A DNA stretch of 31,925 nt. Source: an uncultured Megasphaera sp. (GTDB lineage Bacteria > Bacillota > Negativicutes > Veillonellales > Megasphaeraceae). Positions within the stretch are counted from its first letter, which is position 1, and each line of letters opens with the position of its first letter. Both the position numbers and the translations under genes were made by a program. Below are positions 25,421-31,925 of the stretch, one piece after another. The notes under the pieces were generated by a model. The model did not search any database. It was not told the DNA's origin and worked only from the letters and a program-made list of their open reading frames with translations. The stretch is from assembly GCA_900540735.1 (NCBI GenBank), contig UQHB01000031.1, positions 1-31,925 on the forward strand, read 5' to 3'.

Positions 25421-26881
25421 TTATGATTCATGTTTATCAGGAGCAAGTTCTGTTGTCAATACTTTGGGCGGAAATAGTTTTGAAAAGACTACAAAAGCAA
25501 TAAACCCAACGATTAATCCCGGTAAAATCGGTTGACCAATTTTCATCCCAAAGAGCAGTCCCTTAGAAAATTGTTCCAAATACACCACCATAATAGTACC
25601 GCCTATAAGCGAAGCAATCGTTCCGGCAAAGGAAGCGCCTTTCCAGTAATGACCTAAAACATATGGGAAGAAAGAGCCCGCAGCCCGCAAGGTAAACGAA
25701 AACATAAGAATCGTAATAATACTTGACGTATTTAATAAGGCTACGGCTAAGGATAATAATCCAGCCAAAACCATGACGATACGTGTCACTTTCATGACAT
25801 CACCATCAGTGGCATTAGGATTTATGTGTTCACGATAAATATCGTTCGCAAAGATAGAACCAGCACCTAATAAATCAGAACTTGCGCTCGACATCGTTGC
25901 CGAAATAATACCAGAGAACAAAATACCACATACAAGAGGCGGCATGGCATGAACTGCTAATACAGGCAGAGCATACCGGGAACCAACAGATTTGAACATC
26001 GCCGCATCAAAAGACCCCATATGGATTAAGGCCAACACAGTGACGCCAAGAATGGCCGGAATAAAGCCGTAGATAAAGTTAATAATAGCCGCTAAAATAG
26101 AACCTTGTTGCGCCGCTTTCCCATCTCGTGCCGCATAATACCGTGACACCGCTTCTTGTCCTACTGTAAAGGTCGTAATATACATAATGGTCAAAGAAAT
26201 AACATCGACTACATCATACCCTTCAAAGAGGTCAAACGTTTCTGGTGGAACATTGGCAACAATTTGATTCCAGCCGCCAGCCAAATCAAATGCATACGGA
26301 ATAGCAATGGCCATACCAAAGACGATAAAAAATACTTGAATAAAATCGGTCAATGTAACACTCCACAGACCACCCATAATGGAGTAAATCGTAACGATAA
26401 CACATATTGCTATAACAGAATAGGAAAAACTAAGACCAACCATGGTCGATAAAATGACAGCTGATGCAATCATCTGCGCAGCTGTTGCGCCAACTAAGGG
26501 CAAAAACATAATAATCGCTGTAATAATACCGGGAAGTCTGCCATAGCGGCGGCGAAAATATTCCGGTACTGTTTTAACAGTGGCCGCTCTAAACTTAGGA
26601 GCTAAAAAGGTTAAAATAACAAAGGCAAATCCCATGGTAATAACATACCAAGCCGCGCTGATACCAAATTTTCCCATTCCTTGTTGTACAACACCTAAGG
26701 AACTACCTCCACCGATTTCAGTTGCCGCCAGTGTCCCAGCCATTAAAATCGGACCTAACCGACGACCAGCTACCATAAAATCTTTATTATCCGAAATCAT
26801 ATTTTTGGAATACCAGCCTACAAATAACATAATCGCCATGTAGGCAATAACGACAGCAATAACAATCCATGATGTTTCCAT
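25421..26881 (-). CDS. Sodium:solute symporter (SSS family)
   Basis: A membrane protein with about 13 hydrophobic segments and the SSS fold. TM1 has AGTLAATEIGGGS, and the sodium-site serines lie in ATMSSASSDLLGAGS (TM8 of the core). I use the ATG at 26881 (486 residues), which has AAGGGGG 8 bases upstream; a longer reading to 26926 would run toward the upstream terminator and has no site. Placed between ygeY and hydA, it probably imports a pathway substrate or intermediate such as a ureide, hydantoin or D-amino acid. The substrate is not known. Confidence 0.9.
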   Translation of the reverse strand: METSWIVIAVVIAYMAIMLFVGWYSKNMISDNKDFMVAGRRLGPILMAGTLAATEIGGGSSLGVVQQGMGKFGISAAWYVITMGFAFVILTFLAPKFRAATVKTVPEYFRRRYGRLPGIITAIIMFLPLVGATAAQMIASAVILSTMVGLSFSYSVIAICVIVTIYSIMGGLWSVTLTDFIQVFFIVFGMAIAIPYAFDLAGGWNQIVANVPPETFDLFEGYDVVDVISLTIMYITTFTVGQEAVSRYYAARDGKAAQQGSILAAIINFIYGFIPAILGVTVLALIHMGSFDAAMFKSVGSRYALPVLAVHAMPPLVCGILFSGIISATMSSASSDLLGAGSIFANDIYREHINPNATDGDVMKVTRIVMVLAGLLSLAVALLNTSSIITILMFSFTLRAAGSFFPYVLGHYWKGASFAGTIASLIGGTIMVVYLEQFSKGLLFGMKIGQPILPGLIVGFIAFVVFSKLFPPKVLTTELAPDKHES

Positions 26882-26931
26882 AGGACATTCCCCCTTTTTA
26901 CGTAACCAAACACAGGAAAAAATCATCTATA

Positions 26932-26978
26932 CAAAAAAGCCAGAACAATATATTCCCCTCGGAAATATTGCTCTGGCT
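26932..26978 (-). terminator. Intra-operon terminator between ygeY and the symporter
   Basis: Arms 26938-26951 and 26965-26978 pair over 14 positions (one G-U in the minus-strand RNA) and are followed by TTTTTT (26933-26938). It stands between the ygeY stop and the symporter start, with about 50 bases left before the latter. It may reduce downstream expression or separate two transcription units. Confidence 0.88.
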
Positions 26979-27008
26979 TCATTGCCAACAGTATCTAGTT
27001 TGTGCCTT

Positions 27009-28187
27009 TTATTTTAACAACGCTTTCATTAAGGCTTCATAACAAACAACGGCTTTCGTCAATTGGTCTAATTCGATATATTCATCTACAGTGTGCGCCA
27101 AGTTTTCCCGTGACGGCCCCATGCCTAACGTTTTAATATGGGCTTCACCAGCATAATGACTGCCATTGGTGCAGAAATTATATTGTGTAATTTCCGGTGT
27201 ATATCCTTCATCTAATAATTCTTGATAGGCATCCTGAACGAAGTCATCTTCCGTTTTATATAACCAGCCAGGGAAGAACCGCTGCGCTTTGATTTCGCTG
27301 CCCGTATAGCAAACTTCACTTCCTTCACTATACGAGACCTTCGCTTTTAATTCGCTGTCTGTTGCCATGAGTTTGTCCAGTACATCCTGAATCGGTTTCA
27401 ACACCGATTCTTTTGTTTCTCCAACGAGTAAGCGCCGGTCATAGGTAACGCGGCAATAGTCAGGTACTACAGAGGCGCCGGGATAAGGAGAAGAAATAAT
27501 ATCGGTCAATTCCAAAATCCCGTCACCTAATACATCATGATGAGGCGGCGCAATTTGTTGGATAGCCTGAATGACCTTGGTCATTTTATATACGGCATTA
27601 ATCCCTTTTTCCGGATTGGCCGAATGGCAAGATTTACCAAAGGTTTCTACAATCACTTCAGCTCGTCCGCGCTGACCAATTTTTAAATTGAGCTGTGACG
27701 CTTCACCGATGATAACGTAATCTGGTTGAACATATTTACTGATTTCCCGCGATGCCACACCTTCAAAACATTCTTCGTGTACAACGCCGGCAACAAAGAT
27801 TTCACCAGCAAAATTTTTATGGGTCTTCGCCGCAAAATCAGCTGCTCCTACAACCATAGCGCATAAGGCGCCTTTCATATCGGATGTGCCACGGCCATAC
27901 ATTTTACCATCATGGATTTCTGCGCCAAAAGGCGGATACGTCCATTCGTCCGGATTCGGTACAGGCACGGTATCCATATGGCCGTCAAACAGAAGTTTTG
28001 TCCCTTCTTGTTTCCCTTTAATAGAACCAATCAAATTACCATACCGGTCAACATGAATCGTGTCAAATCCATGGCTTTCCATGTAATGGCGCAACACTGT
28101 AGCTACACCGTTTTCATGGCCAGAATAACTTTGGCTTTGAATACATTCTGTACATAAGGTAATGACATCTGTATCTGTGTGTTTCAT
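27009..28187 (-). CDS. ygeY: YgeY-type M20 family metallopeptidase/deacetylase
   Basis: A 392-residue dizinc hydrolase of the M20 (ArgE/DapE/carboxypeptidase G2) family. Visible residues: DGHMDTVP (His70, Asp72), GTSDMKG (Asp103), VHEE (general base Glu138, metal Glu139), GEAS (Glu162) and a C-terminal metal histidine in LAHTVDE. Its length and its place beside ygeX are those of E. coli YgeY. It would hydrolyse an amide or ureido bond in a pathway intermediate ahead of 2,3-diaminopropionate. The ATG at 28187 has GAGGGG upstream; dpaL ends 21 bases before it. Confidence 0.92.
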   Translation of the reverse strand: MKHTDTDVITLCTECIQSQSYSGHENGVATVLRHYMESHGFDTIHVDRYGNLIGSIKGKQEGTKLLFDGHMDTVPVPNPDEWTYPPFGAEIHDGKMYGRGTSDMKGALCAMVVGAADFAAKTHKNFAGEIFVAGVVHEECFEGVASREISKYVQPDYVIIGEASQLNLKIGQRGRAEVIVETFGKSCHSANPEKGINAVYKMTKVIQAIQQIAPPHHDVLGDGILELTDIISSPYPGASVVPDYCRVTYDRRLLVGETKESVLKPIQDVLDKLMATDSELKAKVSYSEGSEVCYTGSEIKAQRFFPGWLYKTEDDFVQDAYQELLDEGYTPEITQYNFCTNGSHYAGEAHIKTLGMGPSRENLAHTVDEYIELDQLTKAVVCYEALMKALLK

Positions 28188-28208
28188 TGGTACCCCTCAT
28201 TTCTCGTC

Positions 28209-29408
28209 TTACGCTTTTTCGTAACTCGACGCTTTACCATCCCAAACGATAGCATCATAATTTGCTTGATCTGTATTCCCTTCTGTGCTAAAGCACAATA
28301 CAGTTGATGTATCGTCTAGTTGTAAGGTCTTACGATATGTTTCATATGCTGGGTTCGTCATCAATTCTACGACAAGACCACTCGTTACAGCTCCACTTTC
28401 ACCGGAAATAATGCGTCTATCTCCTGCGACAGGAGCCCCCAAGACGCGCATTCCTTTAGCTGTAATAAAATCTTCACAGGCTATAGCATAGTCAGCATAA
28501 CTATCGAGAACACGCCACCCAATATCACAGGGTTCGCCGCAGTTAAGACCGGCCATCATGCTATTCATATCGCCTGTAACGAAATGAAGTTTGCCATCAT
28601 GGGCTTTGGCTGTCCGGAAAATACAATCAGACGTCGTCGGTTCAACGATAGTAATGATTGGTTTATCCTTTCCTGTATATACTTTGGAAAAGAACCCCGT
28701 AACAGCACCGGCTAGAGCGCCAACGCCGGCCTGAATAAAAATATGTGTCGGCTTTTCCGGTAATGACTGATACGCTTCCATGGCCATCGTACTATACCCT
28801 TGGATAATCCAACGCGGTATATCCTGATACCCCGGCCAGGACGTATCCTGCACCATAATCCAGCCTTTTTCCATAGCTTCTTTATTGGCCAAACGAACAG
28901 CATCATCATAATTTAAATCCGTAATAGACGCTTCAGCATGTTCAGCCTGAATATTGCGCAATCGTTCTTCGCTGCTTCCTTTGGGCATATAAACAACAGC
29001 CTTCTGGCCTAATTGATTGGCTGTCCAGGCAACGCCCCGGCCATGATTGCCGTCTGTAGCAGTAACGAAGGTTAATGCTCCCAGTTTTTCTTTAATCTCT
29101 GGTGAAACCATTCTGCTAAAAGGCAAATCCTGAATATCCATGCCCAAACGTTTAGCAATATAACTGCCAATAGCAAAACTACCGCCTAATACTTTAAAGG
29201 CATTGAGGCCAAAGCGATACGATTCATCTTTCACAAAAAAACGATGCAGGCCAATCTTTTGAGCCAAATGGTCTAACCCAACTAACGGCGTTTTCTCGTA
29301 CATCGGAAAAGACTGATGAAAAGCCTGTACGTGCGCAACATGACTGGCATCCAAAAAAGAAATATCTTCTGGCTGCGCAGCATATCGTTTAAATGGAGTC
29401 AGTTCCAT
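28209..29408 (-). CDS. dpaL: 2,3-Diaminopropionate ammonia-lyase
   Basis: A PLP enzyme (YgeX) that converts 2,3-diaminopropionate to pyruvate and two ammonia. The 399 residues match the family length. The PLP lysine is Lys72 in FGLNAFKVLGGS, and Asp119 in TATDGNHGRG corresponds to the aspartate reported to deprotonate the D-isomer in the enterobacterial enzyme. The glycine-rich phosphate loop is QAGVGALAGA. AGGAGGAG stands upstream of the ATG at 29408. It is the first gene of the minus operon, behind the operator-bearing promoter at 29493-29521, with a leader of about 80 AT-rich bases. Its product, pyruvate, links purine breakdown to fermentation. Confidence 0.95.
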   Translation of the reverse strand: MELTPFKRYAAQPEDISFLDASHVAHVQAFHQSFPMYEKTPLVGLDHLAQKIGLHRFFVKDESYRFGLNAFKVLGGSFAIGSYIAKRLGMDIQDLPFSRMVSPEIKEKLGALTFVTATDGNHGRGVAWTANQLGQKAVVYMPKGSSEERLRNIQAEHAEASITDLNYDDAVRLANKEAMEKGWIMVQDTSWPGYQDIPRWIIQGYSTMAMEAYQSLPEKPTHIFIQAGVGALAGAVTGFFSKVYTGKDKPIITIVEPTTSDCIFRTAKAHDGKLHFVTGDMNSMMAGLNCGEPCDIGWRVLDSYADYAIACEDFITAKGMRVLGAPVAGDRRIISGESGAVTSGLVVELMTNPAYETYRKTLQLDDTSTVLCFSTEGNTDQANYDAIVWDGKASSYEKA

Positions 29409-29492
29409 CCTTATCTCCTCCTAAATATTTTTATAAAATCATTTTATTATCAATTATTTTTATTGATATTTTTATATTTCTATTACGTTTTA

Positions 29493-29521
29493 ATATTATC
29501 TCAATTTGAGACGAATGTCAA
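29493..29521 (-). promoter_or_regulatory. Promoter and operator of the dpaL operon
   Basis: On the minus strand TTGACA (29516-29521), a 17-bp spacer, then TAATAT (29493-29498). The spacer ends in the dyad TCTCAAATTGAGA (29499-29511). It is the twin of the permease promoter at 14068-14096 (24 of 29 bases equal, identical spacing). Confidence 0.85.
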
Positions 29522-29523
29522 TA

Positions 29524-29554
29524 GAAAAAACCGCCAATTCTAGAATTGACGGTT
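29524..29554 (-). terminator. Terminator of the regulator gene
   Basis: Arms 29529-29540 and 29543-29554 pair over 12 positions (one G-U in RNA), followed on the minus strand by GGTTTTTTC. It begins 4 bases past the stop codon of the regulator and ends just before the dpaL -35 box, so it insulates the two units. Confidence 0.92.
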
Positions 29555-29558
29555 ATAT

Positions 29559-30161
29559 TTATTGTAAATGGTACTCTTTTAATTTACGATATAACGTTGC
29601 CCGGCTAATCCCTAAAAGAGTTGCCGCTTTATCGACTTTCCGTGGTTCTGACGCCACGATTTTTAAGGCCTTTTCAATAGCTTGTTTCTCTAAAATATGC
29701 AGATTCAGCATCTGCGGTTCTTCTGGCATGCTGTTGCCACGGACAGCACTGGCAATCAATTCGGCCATTTTTTCCAAGAATTGAATCATCCATTCTTTAT
29801 AATCTAAAAAATACGATGTCTGCTCTTTGGAAAAACTAACCAACCCAATGACGCCGACAGCCTTTCCTTCTACCATAATGGGCGCCGCCAATTCTGCATC
29901 TTCCGGGCAATCATGATAAAACGGACAGGGCTCACACAAGGCATGCTCACCAGGACAGTCAATAAAACTTAAAACCCCCGTTTTCATGACATGTTCATAA
30001 ACAAAACTCGCATTTTTCCTGCCACATCCCGTGGCATATTTGCCAGTCCCGGCAATACGAATGCCGCCATCATCTATGACTTCTACTTCCATAGGAATCA
30101 CTTTAGCAATTGCTTTCGCTGTATGTTGTACCACTGCTGCATGTTCCTGTAAAATACTCAT
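29559..30161 (-). CDS. Transcriptional regulator with cysteine-rich sensor domain and Fis-type helix-turn-helix
   Basis: A 200-residue protein in two parts. Residues about 1-140 look like a GAF/PAS-type sensor (GVIGLVSFSKEQTSYF) with five cysteines: Cys46, then Cys69-x6-Cys76-x2-Cys79-x5-Cys85. The set could hold an Fe-S cluster or zinc. Residues about 155-200 are a Fis-family helix-turn-helix (EKALKIV, KAATLLGISRATLYRKLKEY). This resembles the two ends of sigma-54 activators such as YgeV/PrdR, but with no AAA+ domain, and the promoters next to it are sigma-A type. AGGAGG lies 7 bases before the ATG at 30161. Position beside the dpaL promoter makes it the likely regulator of both purine operons. 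Confidence 0.85.
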   Translation of the reverse strand: MSILQEHAAVVQHTAKAIAKVIPMEVEVIDDGGIRIAGTGKYATGCGRKNASFVYEHVMKTGVLSFIDCPGEHALCEPCPFYHDCPEDAELAAPIMVEGKAVGVIGLVSFSKEQTSYFLDYKEWMIQFLEKMAELIASAVRGNSMPEEPQMLNLHILEKQAIEKALKIVASEPRKVDKAATLLGISRATLYRKLKEYHLQ

Positions 30162-30184
30162 CCCTCTGCCTCCTTATATAAAAT

Positions 30185-30213
30185 AGTATAACATAGGCCT
30201 GAGGAATTCCCAA
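30185..30213 (-). promoter_or_regulatory. Probable promoter of the regulator gene
   Basis: Minus strand: TTGGGA (30208-30213), 17-bp spacer, TATACT (30185-30190) preceded by TGT (extended -10 type). It lies 24 bases upstream of the regulator start. The TCTCA-N3-TGAGA dyad is not present here, so autoregulation by that site is not indicated. Confidence 0.6.
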
Positions 30214-30418
30214 CACATTGCACCATGCGCCGGTCCTGTAAGAATCGTTTTATTTACAATCACATTTTTCCAAGATTAATATCCCTGTATATAAAGTTCC
30301 TGTCAGAAAAACTCCTACATAAAAATCAGACTTTTTCCGCTACCGCTGTTATCTTTTGTTTATTATACTAAACTCATAAGTTACGTACGAGCGGGTTATT
30401 CGAGAAAGGAGTTTTTCT

Positions 30419-31768
30419 ATGTTACAGGCATTGTACAACTTTTTTAAAACTGGTCCTGACATCGAACCGATGAAGGACAAAGACGCTGTAAAAAAGAAAT
30501 TTGACAGCGTAAAATGGCGCGTTTTCGCATCCATTACGATTGGCTACGCCTTCTACTACATTATCCGTCAAAGTTATTCGGTCATTAAGAAACCGTTACT
30601 CGCATCTGGTATCGTTACACCTACGGAAATCGGTATTATTGGTTCTATTTTCTTCGTTACTTATGGGCTTGGGAAATTTACGAACAGCTTCCTAGCAGAC
30701 CGGATGAATAACAAACGCTTCTTTGCCTTTGGCTTATTCATTTCGTCCTTGACCATGGTCGGCATGGGCCTTGTGAATTCGTTCATTCCCTTGGCTGTCT
30801 TGTGGGGCTTGAACGGTTGGTTCCAGTCCTATGGTGCTGGCCCGTCCATCGTTGCCCTGAACCAATGGTTTAGTAACAAACAGCGCGGCACCTTATACGG
30901 CGTATGGTTTACGAGTCATAACTTAGGCTCGTCCTTTGCATACTTTGCCATTGCTGCTATCGTTTCGGCCTATAACTGGTCCATGGGCTTTATTGCAGCT
31001 GGTATTATTTCCTTAGTCGGTACCCTCTTCATTTACCTCGGCATGAGTGACCGTCCGGAAACACAAGGTCTCCCCAATGGCGCAGTATACTACGGCGAAA
31101 AGACGCAGGAACAAATCGAAGCAGAAAAGAACAAATCTGTCGGTTCGATGCAGTGGAATGCAGTTGTTAAAAACCCGGCTGTGTGGATTCTCGGCTTATC
31201 TTCCCTTTGCGTTTACATCGCTCGCTATGCTGTTGAAAGCTGGGGCGTTGTCTACTTAACGTCGCAAAAAGGCTACGACATCATGGGTGCTGCCGGTGTT
31301 ATGGCGTACATGCAGGTTGCCGGTATCTTCGGTGCTCTCCTTTGTGGCTGGATTTCGGATAAATTCTTCAATTCGAAACGCAACATGCCGGCTCTTATTT
31401 ACGGCGTACTCTACTCCTTATCGATTGCAGGTTTCGTCTGGGCTCCTCAGTCCTTTACGACAGATATGCTCTGCATGACCTTCTACGGCTTTACCATGGG
31501 GGCTCTCGTCTGCTACATGGGCGGCCTCATGGCAGTCGACATCGTACCGAAACGCGTTACTGGCGCAGCGATGGGCATGATTGGCCTTCTCAGTTATGCC
31601 GGCGCGGCTATTCAGGAATTCATTACTGGTAAACTCATGACGATTACCATCGTTGGCGGTGAAAAAGTATATGATTTCGGCTTGGCTACAGAATTCTGGG
31701 TTGGCGCAGCTGTCGTCTCCACTTTGCTTGCTCTCCTCGTTTGGAATGCCAAACCACAGGAAGATTAA
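30419..31768 (+). CDS. MFS transporter, organophosphate:phosphate antiporter type (UhpC/GlpT-like)
   Basis: A 449-residue inner-membrane transporter with about 12 membrane segments. The N-terminal FFKTGPDIEPMKDKDAV and the next segment (GYAFYYIIRQSYSVIKKP) recall UhpC, UhpT and GlpT. Family features are TYGLGKF, the loop-2 motif LADRMNNKRF, the NGWFQSYGAGP segment and SHNLGSSFAYF. Likely cargo is a phosphorylated sugar, glycerol-3-phosphate or phosphoglycerate; exchange for phosphate is typical. A UhpC-like sensor role is possible, but no two-component partner is nearby. AAGGAG stands 7 bases before the ATG. A TATACT at 30364-30369 could be its -10, with no good -35. It is divergent from the regulator gene and has its own terminator. 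Confidence 0.88.
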   Translation: MLQALYNFFKTGPDIEPMKDKDAVKKKFDSVKWRVFASITIGYAFYYIIRQSYSVIKKPLLASGIVTPTEIGIIGSIFFVTYGLGKFTNSFLADRMNNKRFFAFGLFISSLTMVGMGLVNSFIPLAVLWGLNGWFQSYGAGPSIVALNQWFSNKQRGTLYGVWFTSHNLGSSFAYFAIAAIVSAYNWSMGFIAAGIISLVGTLFIYLGMSDRPETQGLPNGAVYYGEKTQEQIEAEKNKSVGSMQWNAVVKNPAVWILGLSSLCVYIARYAVESWGVVYLTSQKGYDIMGAAGVMAYMQVAGIFGALLCGWISDKFFNSKRNMPALIYGVLYSLSIAGFVWAPQSFTTDMLCMTFYGFTMGALVCYMGGLMAVDIVPKRVTGAAMGMIGLLSYAGAAIQEFITGKLMTITIVGGEKVYDFGLATEFWVGAAVVSTLLALLVWNAKPQED

Positions 31769-31790
31769 TATTACTCTCCCCGCTTATCTG

Positions 31791-31838
31791 AAATAGAAAC
31801 CCGCTTGGCCTCTACTGGTCAGGCGGGTTTTCTATTTT
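31791..31838 (+). terminator. Rho-independent terminator after the MFS gene
   Basis: AAATAGAAACCCGC (31791-31804) pairs with GCGGGTTTTCTATTT (right arm about 31823-31837) with a single bulged base; an inner GGCC/GGTC pairing caps it and a T-rich tail follows. It lies about 22 bases beyond the stop codon. Confidence 0.85.
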
Positions 31839-31925
31839 CTCGGCCCTTCTTTCATGGTATAGTATATATATGATGAATTGCAACTTTTAGTGCGACACTC
31901 GTAATTCATGTACAAGTACCTCAAA
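31839..31925. other. Window end without a visible gene
   Basis: These 87 bases carry AT-rich promoter-like sequence (TATAGTATATATATG) and a loose inverted repeat (ATGAATT ... AATTCAT). This is probably the upstream region of a gene beyond the window. Nothing firmer can be said. Confidence 0.3.

Noticed and set aside
29448..29468. Weak 7-bp inverted repeat (TATCAAT ... ATTGATA) in the dpaL leader
   Set aside because: Very AT-rich and short; no T-run or conserved motif, so expected by chance in such sequence.
1..31925. CRISPR array, tRNA or rRNA genes, prophage or toxin-antitoxin module
   Set aside because: No regularly spaced repeats, cloverleaf sequences, rRNA segments, phage genes or small paired toxin genes were seen.

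Overview
The window looks like chromosome from a strictly anaerobic, amino-acid and organic-acid fermenting Firmicute, most likely Negativicutes (Veillonellaceae, Megasphaera-like). That placement is a judgement from gene style and content: a T-box ahead of ilv genes, strong AGGAGG ribosome sites, a molybdenum/flavin purine-degradation set, and NagZ/NagA. No rRNA or marker gene confirms it.

Layout. (1) 114-5498, minus strand: a branched-chain amino acid operon. A consensus promoter and T-box leader are followed by ilvC, ilvB, ilvN and ilvD, then a strong terminator. (2) 5552-9078, minus: nagA and nagZ (overlapping) with a DUF815 AAA+ ATPase, probably one unit. (3) 9079-9546: a gene-free stretch with three perfect and six one-mismatch DnaA boxes, interleaved with three copies of the palindrome GGCGTA-WW-TACG. 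(4) 9547-11054, minus: a small unknown protein and DNA polymerase IV (dinB). (5) 11244-12966, plus: a LysR regulator and an unrecognised 260-residue protein, closed by a terminator. (6) 13102-14037: a complete-ended IS481-like element whose transposase seems to have lost an internal segment.

(7) 14038-30161 is the centre of interest: two convergent operons for anaerobic purine/ureide breakdown. The plus operon encodes an NCS2 purine permease, SsnA aminohydrolase, a compact YgfK flavin/iron-sulfur protein and a fused 2Fe-2S/molybdenum xanthine-dehydrogenase-type hydroxylase. The minus operon encodes 2,3-diaminopropionate ammonia-lyase (dpaL/ygeX), YgeY peptidase, a sodium:solute symporter, a dihydropyrimidinase/hydantoinase and an N-acyl-D-amino-acid deacylase. 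They meet at a perfect bidirectional terminator. Their promoters, 15 kb apart and on opposite strands, share 24 of 29 positions. In both, the 17-bp spacer is filled by the dyad TCTCA-N3-TGAGA, so one regulator very probably controls both. The obvious candidate is encoded next to dpaL: a 200-residue protein with a cysteine-rich sensor and a Fis-type helix-turn-helix but no AAA+ domain.

Together the genes could import xanthine/urate-like purines, hydroxylate or reduce them, open rings through amidohydrolases, and end at 2,3-diaminopropionate, which DpaL converts to pyruvate and ammonia. The set differs from the E. coli/clostridial version. YgeW carbamoyltransferase, carbamate kinase and the FAD subunit YgfM are not in the window, and YgfK lacks the usual NAD(P)H-binding subdomain.

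(8) 30419-31768, plus: an organophosphate-type MFS transporter with its own terminator.
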